DNA from: Oxytricha trifallax
Taxonomy: Eukaryota > Ciliophora > Spirotrichea > Sporadotrichida > Oxytrichidae
Direction of reading: 5' to 3'
DNA length: 64,000 nucleotides
Assembly (NCBI GenBank): GCA_000711775.1
Contig: ARYC01000461.1
Coordinates: 62,001-126,000 of the forward strand
Each line of letters opens with the position of its first letter. Position 1 is the stretch's first letter. Below the pieces are notes generated by a model. It was not told the DNA's origin. It was given only the letters and a program-made list of their open reading frames with translations, and made no database searches. Positions 34,532 through 45,500 of this stretch are shown here, piece by piece. The translations under genes and the position numbers were made by a program.

Positions 34532-35628
34532 GTATTTTCTAAACAGCTTCTATAGTGCTAATTAAAACTCTTAAACTTTGTTCTCTGCTTTGCTGCATAA
34601 TAAACTGACCCAAACTGTACATTCAATTAAGATTTTGGTTTCAACATTTTATTGTCATAGGATATTACAATTATACAATGCTAGCTTGGTCCTACTTCAG
34701 CATTTCTTAAAAAGGACAAAATCTTGAACTCAGCCTATAGTTGCTAAACTAAGTTAAAATTAAAGTTTATTTCGTCAAAATTATAATTGATTTGACTTAC
34801 CTTAACTTAATTAAATTCTATCTTGTCTTTTGTTAGAATTTATTATTCTTTCGATAGCTAAAGTATCATTTGAATCTCGTTCCTAATGAATGGGTTAAGA
34901 GTTACTGTAAAACCTAGCTTTGTATTTTCATATGTATGATTAATTACAAATTTTTGATTGGTTATAACAGTGTCAATATACTACACACTTGAATCTTCAT
35001 TTTAATTAATCAAAATGAGTGATTGATCTATAGGCAAGTCACTATGATGTGATTGATCACTATTCTAGTTACTAGCATTGCAATTACTTTTAATTTGTTG
35101 ATTTTTTAATTGTTTTTCTCTATTTATTTCACTACCTAAATTATTAATACATTAATATCTTACAAGTTAAGGGTAACCATTTTGTTAAAGTTCATCAATG
35201 CTATGAGATCTCAAATGAGTTAAGAGCACCTCTTTAGTTTTTTAAGCTTTTTATTCCTCATTTTTTATGCATGCTTGACATCTGTATATTCCTCCTTTCT
35301 TGGGTTAAATAAATTTACCATTATTTCTAGTATAAGTTTATTAATGCCTTTTCAATTCAACTCCAGTGAACACATTTTTACATTAACCACACTCATAAAG
35401 ATTTATGGGTTATTTTGATTTGTTGATGGCCCTTGATTTTCTTCAGGCTTGCCATCGAATGTAAAATTGTTTGTAGCTTTAATCTTTTTTGTTTACAATG
35501 ATCCATGAATGTTATATCACCTCATCACTATTTTATACCTGACTGATTTTATTAGAAGACTCAATTTTATTTAAAGAGTCATCACTCGAATCATTAATTG
35601 AAGAAAGGGAGGAAGAAAGTTGTCTCAT
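34532..35628 (-). pseudogene. Zinc-finger gene of TBE-related element, copy 2, N-terminal part
   Basis: ATG at 35628 (MRQLSSSLSSINDSSDDSLN, an acidic Ser-rich start). After one frame change near 35450, zinc fingers are clear: LYECGQCKNVFTGVELKRHQ and YRCQACIKNEEQ...LLTHLRSH. Downstream the frame stays open for over 200 codons with TAA/TAG as Gln (SDLPIDQSLILIN; LGFTVTLNPFIRNEIQMIL; FKILSFLRNAEVGPSQ) right up to the inserted TBE, then resumes at 30462. It is divergent from the 22-kDa-like gene at 36782, as in TBE. No kinase motifs are present; the far C-terminus is MT-A70-like. Confidence 0.68.
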
Positions 35629-36781
35629 ATTTAATACAAATTTAATTAAGTATATTCAAATAAGGGTATTAAATATTAGCATTAAATGATTAAATCAGGG
35701 ACTTGGGGGAATTTTATTGGAAAAATTAAATTTGAGTTTACTGAAGAAAATAAAGGGGAATCCTGAAAAGGAGTTGTAAGTCAAATCTAATAATATGAGG
35801 AGATTCCTTTAAAAAAATAGGGAGTTTACTGATAATTTATATAATTTGACAATATTTTTATTTTATTTATGTGATTATACATAAATTTAATTTTAAGCTT
35901 TTTTGACTACTATTTTATCATTTTAACATTGAACAAGTTATTATCAAATATATACTCTGAGTTGAGCCTTACTCTTCTTTAACTTATCAAATTAATTTTA
36001 AGTCAACATTCTTAAATTAAACCAATAGAATTTTTAATTTATGTTAATATACATAAATTTTCAAATACAATTTATACTTATTAAAACCTATTATTGCTAA
36101 AATACAAAAGAATAGGAAATTGTACAAATTAAAAATACAAAAAACTGCCATATACTTTAAAGTTTAAATATATTTACAATTAATAGTATAAAATGTCTTA
36201 AAACGAGAGCATTTGTAGATTTATTTTTTATAGTTTACTAACTGTCCCCTATTTATTTTTATGTGCATATTTAATTTATATAGTTTTTCTCAAACCCTTC
36301 TATTTGAGCGGAGCTAAGATTTGTTATTTTTTTTCTAATGCATTATGTGATGTAATGTTTAAGAGCGCTTTATATGCATTCAATGTTTTTTCTTCGAATA
36401 AATACCTAAATTTTTTATATTCTCCCTCAGTTATAAAATTCAGAAGTTATATATTCTTATTTTTTAAAAAATTAGGCTAGGTTTGTATCTAAAAACATAA
36501 AGTAAGTAAATGTAATAGAAATTGAGTTTGAAAAATGATTAAGGAACCTTACTTTGCTTTATATTGCTATTGTCTTTTTAAATGGATAAGATCCATTTTT
36601 ATTAATAACAATGTAATTAATGTCTGTTTTAATTTGAGAGAATGATAATTCTTGATTTTCAAAAAATTCATATACAATAATTAGTTAGTAAGCTTTAGCT
36701 AATTATTAAATAGCATTAACATAAATTAAAATCGTGAGGGACCTCAGGGAAATATCACGAACATAAATAACAGAACATTAA
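35629..36781. promoter_or_regulatory. Divergent intergenic region, copy 2
   Basis: AT-rich 1.15 kb between the starts of the zinc-finger gene (minus) and the 22-kDa-like gene (plus). By analogy with TBE it should hold both promoters. No repeats like those at 32598-32770 were found. Confidence 0.35.
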
Positions 36782-37452
36782 ATGGACGCCTTAACACAAA
36801 ATCATGAAGGTACAATCACCTAAAATATTCACGTAAATATTTATGTCTTAACATAATAGTTGGGTATCACTTACCAAGCTATAAGAAAACAAGCATGAGA
36901 TTCATTAAAGATGTGTTGGCTTCAAGAAAAGAGCTACTAAAGTCTGCAAATGTAATTTTTGCAAACGTACCTAATTACCCCAAAATAGGATTCGTGAACA
37001 TATTTAATTATGTAAAAGATGACGAAATAGTTAATAGGTACCTTGGTGTCCATGATGCTGCAAATGACCTTCCTGACAAGCATTTATTTTATTGAGTATT
37101 AGGAACTCTTAAAAATGAAAGGTTGAAATAAATTGTTATGTCTAAGCAAACTTAAAGAAATCAAGCAAAGGACGATTAACAAATAGGGAAGACCATCAAG
37201 GTAAGTTGGGAGTTCCTTAAAAAGATTTAGTCTATTCCACATTTCTCAAGTAAGTGTATATAAATATTTATGTCTATATAGACCGAAAAGGTAAAGCTCT
37301 TTCATTACTTAAGTAGAAATCGTTGGGTAGAAAATAATCTAAAAAGAGAAAGAGATACGAAATTTCAGGCTATGAAGAAGAACAAAAATATGGAAGTTAA
37401 TTTTAGTAGACATAACCAAATATGTCCTTCAGAGAAGAAAATGCTATCATGA
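36782..37452 (+). pseudogene. 22-kDa-like protein of TBE-related element, copy 2
   Basis: Starts MDALTQNH, changes frame once near 36805, and then aligns with the TBE 22-kDa protein: VGYHLPSYKKTSMRFIKDVL to VGLFLPSMEGTKISFIRAIL, FANVPNYPKIGFVNIFNYV to FAEIPNYPEISVTNLYDNA, LPDKHLFY-x-VLGTLKNERL to LPERNYFFGILATIKGDYL, and SIPHFSSK to KHPYISSK. The x is an in-frame TGA (37093-37095) where both relatives have Gly, so GGA to TGA is the simplest explanation. A Lys-rich tail runs to TGA at 37450. From 36895 the span is exactly 186 codons. Confidence 0.75.
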
Positions 37453-37548
37453 AGAGTCCTCCAGGAAAAAAGCTTTAATTGTATTGATTTTATTAAGACT
37501 TAAATAAAATTAAAATTTATGTATATGTTTATTTTAAGAAATTAATTA

Positions 37549-38515
37549 TCAAGCTTGCAATTGAAGTTAATTATAGCAAAATTTTTCACTATTAACATAA
37601 TCATTTATGTTAATTTTAAATCTGGATTCCTTCACAATTTAAAAGTGCTTAGGGTTTGACAATTTAAACTAAAGTTTAATAATTTTTTTTTTATAAACCT
37701 ATTTTACTCTTGAGAAAATGTTTTCAATACAATTATATTTTGAGGAATACGATGCATTAAATAATAAAGTCCAACCCTTTTCCTAAACAGCTTCTTTCAA
37801 TATCTTAGAATGATAAACCCTAAGATTATCAAGAAATATAGTTAAGTTTTTCCCTTTCTATCAAATAAAAAGGATTTGCAGAACTTAGAATAAATCATAT
37901 GTTTTAATTGTTTTTTGCTATATTCTAAAACATTCAAGACTATACTTAGCACTTATAATCACAACTGCTGCTAGTGTATGTAACTTAACCACCCCCCTTT
38001 TTTTAAAACCTAATTATTGTATTTATGGGCCCAAGATCAGTAATTAATTGAATGAGGCTTAAAATTGTTTCATCGAGGCTAACAATATTCAACCCATTTT
38101 CTAATTCCTTTTTTTATTATTTAAAACCCTAATTAAGTCTTATTTAATTTATTATTTTTTGAGATCACTTATATTGTAGTCAGTTCGTATAGGCTTGAAT
38201 TTTATACCATTTTTTTATAAAGTGAATAAAAATTTGCCGTCGAGATTTTTAATTCTGGAAATTGTCTGTGAGAGTTTATTGCTCTTTATTACAATAAAAA
38301 TAGCATTTAGTCTTCTAAAGTCTTTTTAGAAATCAAATAATTAAATTGCTCTTAAGTAATTTTAATTTTCCTACTTTTTAGAACTTCGCTATTTTAAATA
38401 GAACTTTTTATTTTTTTAATTAGTTTTTTATTAGTTTTTCAGAAAGTTTTAATGCCTAATGTATTTCTTTTATAGTAGCATTGAATATAATTTTTATCAA
38501 AATCTCAGCAAACAA
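37549..38515 (-). pseudogene. DDE transposase of TBE-related element, copy 2
   Basis: Minus strand, TGA at 37549. The C-terminal core is plain: LTIFLDNLRVYHSKILKEA (second Asp) and LLFNASYSSKYNCIENIFS-RVKQ (Glu). The first Asp is in LNIVSLDETI. Further upstream SHRQFPELKISTANFYSLYK equals the FHRQFPELKIS...IYK region of TBE, and IKEIHQALKLSEKLIKNQLK looks like the N-terminal helix-turn-helix. The frame changes several times (about 38250, 38010, 37880) and a TGA separates the AAVVIISAKYS part from the second Asp, so it is inactive. It shares LFNA-x-YS and CIE-x-x-FS with copy 1. Confidence 0.75.
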
Positions 38516-38577
38516 ATAAGTTCGGTTTATTTGATATATTCTTCGTTTATCTTTTCCATATATATATAAATTTATAA

Positions 38578-38623
38578 TATTAATTAATTTAATCAATTTA
38601 CATATTTTACTTCAATTTTGATA
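38578..38623 (-). repeat. Terminal inverted repeat of TBE-related element, right
   Basis: The inverse of 30011-30056, just beyond the transposase start, which is where TBE has its own terminal repeat. Confidence 0.72.
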
Positions 38624-38650
38624 AATATAAAATCATAAAGAAATATAAAA

Positions 38651-39486
38651 ATTTATACAAGATATTAATTCATGAATTTATTAAGAGGTAACTTACATAT
38701 GTAACATAAATGAAATTAAATAAAAACTTCCATAGAATATTAATAATTTAGTATAAATTTTTGAATTTTATACTACATTCAAAGAAGATATTTGTAGTCG
38801 TAATTATTATTAATTTTGTAAACTAAATAAATAAAATTAGTGACGAACGAAATCACCTATAATTTAAAATGCATGAAAAAGTGTCGTTACATTTCTATAT
38901 TATATCTTACAAATATCTTTTAACTTAATTAAATTGTAATTTCTATTTGACATATCTCTGACTACCCACTTAACTTTGTCCTCGTCTATATTCATCTGTT
39001 TACTTAATCATTAATATTATTGATAAAAAATATAGTTAATATTAAAAATAAATAACTTCTAATGCACAATATATTCATATCTAACTCTAATTATTTTGAT
39101 TTTGTTGAAATTTCAGTTTTATGAATATTGAGAGTATAAATTTTTATTAAATTTAAACATTCTTTATAAAATATCGGCATAAGATCAAACTTCTTTAATA
39201 CATTACAAAGCCAAGTAGGGCTATTCAACTTTCTCTTTCACCAAGTAAACTTTAAAATTACAATTTTTTAATTAAAACCCACCTTTATATCGTGTCGCTG
39301 AATTGTAGTAACCAATCTTTCATTTTCACGATAGCGCTCTTAGATGATATATTTTTTTTCTAAAAATGGATGATCCAAGCAATCTAACTCATAAAATAAT
39401 GAATGCTTTGCAATAAAATGAAACTATAGGATAAATTCTTATATCAATTCTGAGTTTTAACACTCCTTCACTTATTGAATCTAATT
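38651..39486. other. AT-rich DNA, no gene seen
   Basis: No gene or repeat seen. Confidence 0.4.
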
Positions 39487-39513
39487 AATAATAATAATAA
39501 TAATAATAATTTG
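39487..39513. repeat. (AAT)n microsatellite
   Basis: About nine AAT/ATA units directly before the GATC-bounded block. The block at 26707-26738 is likewise followed by TAATTATTATTAAT. Confidence 0.9.
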
Positions 39514-39544
39514 ATCACATTGGGGTCTCTGGGGACCCCCGATC
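39513..39544 (-). repeat. GATC-bounded conserved block, copy 2
   Basis: GATCACATTGGGGTCTCTGG followed by GGACCCCCGATC, the inverse of 26707-26738 with a single difference; surrounding bases (AGCTCTTTT, AAGCTTT) are also related. Confidence 0.85.
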
Positions 39545-39739
39545 AATAAGCTTTAAAGCATATAAGGGTCTAGCTCTTTTAATAATAATTTGTATCATCT
39601 GATCTGTTCAATCTCTGTGGTTGTCTCAGTTAGATTCTTTTAATTAAATCTAATAAATTTACTAAAAATAATGAATTTTTATGAGACCATAACTGTCTAA
39701 GGTATACTCTTTCTTGGTAGAAACTGATTACCTACTTTT

Positions 39740-40230
39740 CAATCTCTTTCTCTTCTTCTTCTCTTTCTATGGATCTAACTCCATCATAGACTCCGAACTC
39801 TACATATTCTTAGAGTTCTTACATGGTTTCGTCAAATGATCTGAGTGTTCTGTAGTTTATCTCAAGGCAGTCAATAGAGTTGCAAATTGGACACCATTTC
39901 CCATTAATCTTCAGTTCATGAAGTCCCACTTCCTAGAACATCTTTGATTAATTTTTATTTTATTTAGGATATAGAAGTCCCAAATCTTTTATGTATTATT
40001 TAATATGTGTAATTAATTGAATTGGATAATATCCAGATTTAACTAGTAAATCTATGGGGTTTAGTGATTTAGGGGTTTCTGGGTTTTCAAAAGTATTCTT
40101 AGTTAAATTGTTGATTAAGTTGTTTTACTTTTGGTTGAGTGGTGCATACTCCTTCTTATTGATGTGACAGTGTTATTTTATTTTTAAAATTTTAGTATTA
40201 AATAGCCTAATATTCTTGGGGTGATCCCGT
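39740..40230 (-). pseudogene. CxxC-family gene fragment, minus strand
   Basis: Readable minus-strand protein: NPIDLLVKSGYYPIQLITHI, KQYIKDLGLLYP, HELKINGKWCPICNSIDCLE, INYRTLRSFDETMQELQEYV, EFGVYDGVRSIEREEERD, ending at a TGA (39739-39741). A helical segment ending IKDLG is followed by CPICNSIDC, as LLRDV is followed by CHICQS in ORF2 of the 2.0-kb element. The gene side facing 39.5 kb carries the same GATC-bounded block as that ORF. The stretch may need one frame correction. Function unknown; CxxC pairs suggest metal binding. Confidence 0.55.
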
Positions 40231-40418
40231 CATATCTTTGGTAACTTTATGTCATATCTTGGGGTGATTCTCTAATAAGTGTTCCTTTTCCTATTACATA
40301 GGTAATTAGTAGTCGTGACGTATTAGAGATTTGGAGTGATTCCTTCAGATTTCTATCTTTGTTGCTTTCTCCCATTGAATAGGAAAGTGGCTCCCCTGAG
40401 CCTTCTAGTTTGGTCCGA

Positions 40419-40935
40419 TGTTGGAACTTTTTATGGAGAGAGTTGTTAATGTTTATGAGGATTTAGACAGTGTTGAATTTCTTCCTTCTACTTTTATTAA
40501 TTTTGTGTAGTTCTTACTTAGAGATGTATTAACTAATGACTAGATTTCTTCGGTTAGGCCTCATGCCAACTTGAAGTTGAAAATGTCATCATGAACAGAG
40601 AGTGGACATTGGGGGAGGTTTTTGGAGCTGGGCAGTATACTAATTGGACGTCAATAAACTTTTTGGCAGATTTAGATTGCTTGATTCTCATGTAATCAAT
40701 TCGAAAATTAAGAAAACTTATGGAGAGTGAGTGCTCCATATGCTAGGCATTGTAAGAATAGCGCCTAGCAGGTTGTGAACGGGTACTAAAAGAATGTACT
40801 GACTTAAGGGTGTCAAAACAGACATACTCTATGATATTGGCCACTCGTGAGTATGTTGGTACTTCTCTGTTAAAACGCACCTCCGGATCCTATGATCCGT
40901 CTGGGGAGGGACGCTTTTCAGACTAATGAGGTAAA
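40419..40935 (+). pseudogene. CxxC-family gene fragment, plus strand
   Basis: From ATG at 40419: MLELFMERVVNVYEDLDSVE, FLPSTFINFVQFLLRDVLTN, then after a frame change near 40580, VIMNREWTLGEVFGAGQYTN, LMESECSICQALQEQRLAGC and REYVGTSLLKRTSGSYDPSG, stop TGA near 40935. GC content is well above the flanks. Helix, LLRDV and CSICQ appear in the same order as in ORF2 of the 2.0-kb element and in the minus-strand fragment next door, which is in inverse orientation. ELFMER recurs at about 42990 (ALELFMERFYSNEV). No known domain recognised. Confidence 0.55.
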
Positions 40936-41454
40936 CTTTTACCTCTATCTTCAGAACGGTTCGTCTTCTCCTCATCGTTCCAACCTAATAAAATTTTTTT
41001 TACAATTTTAAATTGATCTTATTGAATCTATATAAAAAAATATGCAACAACTTGCACATTTGAATTGGGAGTGTTAGATTAAGCTAATTGCAAAGTTCAA
41101 TACTGTAAGCAGATGTAGGAGGGTATTTATTATTTTTGAATTTCTTTTTAAAGAGAAGTTAATTTTTGATTAATTAAACTTCAAGAATTTAGGTGAAAGA
41201 TTTCTGGGACATATATTTTTTCTGAAGGGACCAAGCTAGCTTGAAAATGGTAACATTGTTCATTTATTAAATAAAAAACAATTATTATTAATTTAGTGTA
41301 GTTTGTTTATTAAATATAGCCAATGTGAGAGGGGGAAGCCAATAAACTTGGTGGAAGGATTGAATATTAGAATGAATAAAAGGTTCTTTTACACTTTAAG
41401 AAAGGATTTAAAACTGGCTCTATTTGAGAGCATTTCAAGTTAAACGAGATCCAT

Positions 41455-41770
41455 GAAAATAGTTACCGTCATTAATCCTAATTAAGATCCAATAGTAGTT
41501 TGGAACTAGAACTCCATAGATCAAACAGTAGTTGACCAAATCAAAGCATATCTAAATAAAAGTATTGACCTTGTCAGATGATGTGTGTGAAAATGGACTT
41601 CGAGTAATTCAACCCAAAGACACTCAAACAAATCAGCATCCTCAAGGTTGCTGGAGTCGTAGTAAAGGATAACGAAGAGGGTAGAAAAGGGAGACCCAAT
41701 CATGAAAATTTTTTACAAAATCATAAGTAATGCGTAAATTAAATGAAGAAGGCTTTAATTATTTAGTCAC
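41455..41770 (+). pseudogene. Unknown gene fragment, plus strand
   Basis: MKIVTVINPNQDPIVVWNQN, SIDQTVVDQIKAYLNKSIDL in one frame (41455-41575), then QMMCVKMDFEQFNPKTLKQI, SILKVAGVVVKDNEEGRKGR in a second frame to about 41710, ending TGA. Both halves look genuinely coding and are joined by a single frame change near 41570. No family recognised. An opposing-strand frame of 60 codons over the same DNA is a shadow. Confidence 0.5.
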
Positions 41771-42440
41771 ATTCATTTTAATCATTATTTTCCTGAAGGT
41801 AGTTGGCAAATGATGTCGAACCTGGCCTTATGCTATGATCCTTTGAGTAAATTTTAGCTTCAGTTTGTCAGGACACTTTTTCTATTGGAAGCTATATATC
41901 TCGTCTGATTTTCTGTAGTACTCTCTAACTTGATCGATAACTAAGCTTTCAGCTCTATGGTCGGTCGCAATGCCTTTAACATCTCCTATTTTACCTATGT
42001 TAAACTTTTCAAAGCTGTTTGAAGTGTAAAAGCCTCATCCGCAGTGTATTTTATCAGTTATTTGTAGGCTTCAGTCACATGCCCACGTCCACCTCTTCGT
42101 ACCTTTGCTCCTTGATGAGTTGCTGTGCCAAATTTCTGAGAGTTCTTCTTAGTTAGGTACATTGATAGTCTACAAACTGTGCTTTTAAGTAGGCCTTGTT
42201 GCCCAGCTATAAAATCCTTCAAAAATCTCATCTTTGTCTGCCAATCTCTGGGGAGATATTACCTCTCTACAATTGTTATTATTGCTGAAGCTTTTTATTT
42301 CATTTGAGAAGGGAAATCAAACCCTTCATTGATCTGAATTATTATTAGAGTTCCCTAAAGACATGTCCTCTGACATCGCTTACCTGCATCTTAGCAAAAG
42401 TTTAATTAAATAGAAATTAACTTAAAAATTTGAACAATAT
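41770..42440 (-). pseudogene. Unknown gene, minus strand, helix-turn-helix-like
   Basis: Read from 42440 downward: KRCQRTCLQGTLIIIQINEG, FDFPSQMKQKASAIITIVER, YLPRDWQTKMRFLKDFIAGQ, QGLLKSTVCRLSMYLTKKNS, KFGTATHQGAKVRRGGRGHV, then after a frame change near 42020, KFNIGKIGDVKGIATDHRAE, SLVIDQVREYYRKSDEIYSF and KKCPDKLKLKFTQRIIAQGQ. The QGLLKSTVCRLSMYL part resembles a helix-turn-helix followed by a Gly/Arg linker, as in transposase N-termini, but no catalytic motif was found. GC content is raised across the segment. It converges with the plus-strand fragment at 41455. Confidence 0.5.
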
Positions 42441-42779
42441 TTCTGGCTAGCTGTTTTGAATCTAGAGGAAATTCATGAGTCTCTTATTAAAATTCGTGAA
42501 TTTTATGGCACCAACTATATTTATCAGAATTTAATTTTAAAAAGAGTTTTTCAAGTTTTGAAAAAGATATGAAAATTTATTTGTATAATACTATTTCATA
42601 TAATTTATAAAGGCTAAGCCATGAGTAAAATTTCACTTTTCTCAAAAAAAATTTGAGTAATTACTCACAATACTTAAAAGATACTTGCATCATTTTCTTA
42701 TGACTATAGTTTAGTATAGTATTGAGTCGTTTTATTGGTTAAGTTTGAGATATTTATAAAATTATGTAGGAACTTACAA

Positions 42780-43064
42780 TAATCTTGAGGTCACCTTTAC
42801 CTTTGGAGTATGCAATGATATTGTTGGCCATTTTATTACTTATAATTAAGCTTTGTTTAGAAAATCTAGAGCTGAGAATAAGTGAGATGATGCTATCGGT
42901 ACTTAATATTGAGAAGGAGGGCCCCGCTTTCAAGAGAAGAGATCTCAGCTTTTCTATAATTTAAAGGTGTGAGATGATGCGTTGGAATTATTCATGGAGA
43001 GATTTTACTCTAATGAGGTTGGCTCTTGTGGCATCCTTTTGTTGGAGTTGTTATTGTGAAAAAT
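42780..43064 (+). pseudogene. Small fragment related to CxxC family
   Basis: In one frame LEYAMILLAILLLIIKLCLE and NLELRISEMMLSVLNIEKEG; in another DDALELFMERFYSNEVGSCG, ILLLELLL then TGA. The LELFMER match to MLELFMERVVNVYE at 40419 suggests a duplicated, decayed piece of that gene. Confidence 0.35.
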
Positions 43065-43628
43065 ATTTTTTAACCTGATAATGAGATACACCAAGAATTC
43101 TGGATACTGTTTTGTGACTTGCTAAAATTTTGTTTTGGTTAAATTATGGGGTAGAGCCAAGCTTCAAGATTTTACCATAGGTGTATAACCATATTAAAAT
43201 TTTTAATGCTAGTTTTCAATTAATAAGCTTACTAACTTGAATATTTTAAAATTCTTATGAAAAATAAGTGAAAACTTTAATACAAAATAATAAATGATTA
43301 GACTTATAAATATTAGTATTACCATGGACAGAAATAATATCTTAGAACAGCATTATCTTCTGCATTGTAATTTTCCTGCAATATTCTATTTAACGTACCA
43401 TTGCATGAATATGCATAGCTTAACTCTTGTCTATCGAATTTATCGTTTGTTGCTTACACCACTCTGGAGATTACCTATTGCTGAAATATATTAATTCTTT
43501 AGATATGTGTTTTGTAACTTACAAATTTTATTGAGTAACCAGACACTTCATCTCCACCATGTTTAGTTTTCCTTATTTCAATTATTAATTTCAATTTTAA
43601 TTAAAGTATTTCACTTATTTTTCATAAT

Positions 43629-43952
43629 TAAATAACGCTTTATGCAAAAAATATTATAGAGGTGACTTCGGGAAAGAGAAAGTTGGTTGATAGAATTAAA
43701 AACAATTACAATAATAATAACAGCACATCTAAGAAACATAAACTAATTAAAATTTACAGTAAGTTGCAAAGATATAAGTTTAATGATAGATTTCAAGATG
43801 AAAATATCGGGGGGGGGGCTCATAAAGGATTTAAAAATCAGTAGTATTAGTAACAACTGCATTATAAAAAGTTTCAATAGCAATGGGAAAAAATACCTAT
43901 TAAAACTACCTTTGCATTAATTGCTTTTAACAACCAAGAAATAAATTTTTGA
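43629..43952 (+). CDS. Candidate Asn/Lys-rich coding segment
   Basis: Frame with TAA/TAG as Gln: SGKRKLVDRIKNNYNNNNST, KKHKLIKIYSKLQRYKFNDR, FQDENIGGGAHKGFKNQ, then a Gln-rich stretch, TGA at about 43950. The Gly run comes from a GGGGGGGG tract, a likely site of length error. No ATG opens it. It could be a macronuclear-destined segment of a basic, low-complexity protein. Support is composition only. Confidence 0.35.
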
Positions 43953-45375
43953 GCTATTATACATTAACCTAAAATTGCAACTATATCAAAATCATTACAG
44001 TAAGATATAAATAAATATAGTGTGAATTAGCAGTTCTCTATTTTTATTATTTTTTTATATATTTTATCAAAAATGAGCTATTTGAGTGCGCTTTCACAAA
44101 GAAAATACTCTTCGCCATTTTACACATCCTAGAAATCACGTTTAACCTATTTTAATTGCACTTTCTAATGAGAATTATATTTCATACTTAGGCTTATCAA
44201 TTTTTTTTAAACTTAAATTTGTTATCAATATATATTAATTAAAATATTTTTTCTCTATTTAGAAAATTATTATCTGATTTATTATAGCAAATCTATTATC
44301 TAGCTCAAATTATTTTCATTATATAAATGTTACATCTTTGATAATTTGAAATTTTTATCATTAAAAATATCGTCCTTAATGTTAAATAATGTTACAACTT
44401 TTTATTTAATTGACAAAACAAAGTATAAATTATACATTAAATAAAGAGACGGAGACAGAAAGAATTGATAGCTTATATCACTTCTAATTTAGATCATTTA
44501 AAAATTATTTTTATTAAAAATTATTTTTATTAAAAATTTATATTTAACTTAAGTTATATGAATATAATTAATCTGTTAATTATTTCGTTAAATTAATTTT
44601 CATTAAATTTTTAACTATCATTATATATATAGATGTATATGATTGTTTTGGTTATCTTTATTTAAATTATTTTATAATTTATCTTCAAATTTTCTTCTAA
44701 TGTATTTATAAAACAAGTAAATTTGAGGTAGCTGCAGATATTTAATATTATTTTGATTATTTTTTAAATCATTAGTTATTATGGGATATTTTATGCTTAA
44801 GTTCAAATCAATTTAATGTCAAGTTAATAAAAGTATTTATTTAATATACATCTTAAGTAATTATTAATTATATAATGCTTTAGACAGCAATTTTTATATA
44901 AATAAAATTTTAATAAACAGTGCTCAATTAATTTTATTCGATTATTAATTTAACTTCTGAGGCTTTATTTCTGTTTTTATACTGATGGCTACTTATTTTT
45001 TTTACATTATCTTTTTATGAGCTGAAATTTATAATTTATTATACTATAAGCCTTCGCGGTGCCTTCTTAGTCCAAAATTTCATTATGAAATAAGTTGGCA
45101 TTACAGGGATAATCATTAGACTTGTAGAAATCAGCATCAATAGTTTCTCAACCAAAGTTATTATTATATTATTTGGTATATTTATTCACTAAATAATAAC
45201 AAAATGTTAAGTTATTTAATAAAATGCTAGATTCAAGATTTTTTGGAAATAAGTTTAAATTTAAATACAAATTAACTAATAATAATCAAAATGAAAAAAT
45301 GTCTGATCAGAGAGCTCTGTTTCTTTCAACATTAATGTAAGAAAAAAAAAAACATATATAATTTTTATTTTTAAA
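43953..45375. other. AT-rich DNA, no gene seen
   Basis: No gene or repeat seen. Confidence 0.4.
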
Positions 45376-45500
45376 GGGGTCGCACCTGGTAAGACTAAAG
45401 GCGTAAACGAAGAGGGAGGTCAAGAAGTCACAGAGTGAAGGGTACAGGAAGCCAATATTTGTGATGAAAACGATGAAGATGAGGATGAAACTTTTTACTT
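45376..45500 (+). CDS. Short GC-richer candidate coding segment
   Basis: Reads GVAPGKTKGVNEEGGQEVTE, one TGA, then RVQEANICDENDEDEDETFY. An acidic run next to a Gly/Lys part in a small island of higher GC inside AT-rich DNA is what a short macronuclear-destined segment looks like. The neighbouring segments that would complete a gene were not identified. Confidence 0.3.

Larger units (their letters stand above)
29985..38650 (-). mobile_element. TBE-related MT-A70-type transposon, copy 2, split by a TBE
   Basis: Inner terminal repeats at 30011-30056 and 38578-38623 match in inverse orientation (AAAATATGTAAATTGATTAA core); the outermost bases could not be fixed. Between them are transposase (minus, 37549-38515), 22-kDa-like gene (plus, 36782-37452) and zinc-finger gene (minus, 35628 down to about 30 kb), the TBE gene order inverted. 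A complete TBE with its AAT duplication is inserted in the zinc-finger gene. Without it the element would be about 4.6 kb. The transposase motifs pair it with copy 1 at 11-15 kb. Confidence 0.78.

Noticed and set aside
40554..40739. 61-codon minus-strand ORF and its Gln-extended continuation
   Set aside because: The plus strand gives better protein (LELFMER, LLRDV, CSICQ) related to other genes in the window.
44500..44545. Tandem AAAATTATTTTTATTA repeat
   Set aside because: Two and a half AT-only units, indistinguishable from chance in this composition.
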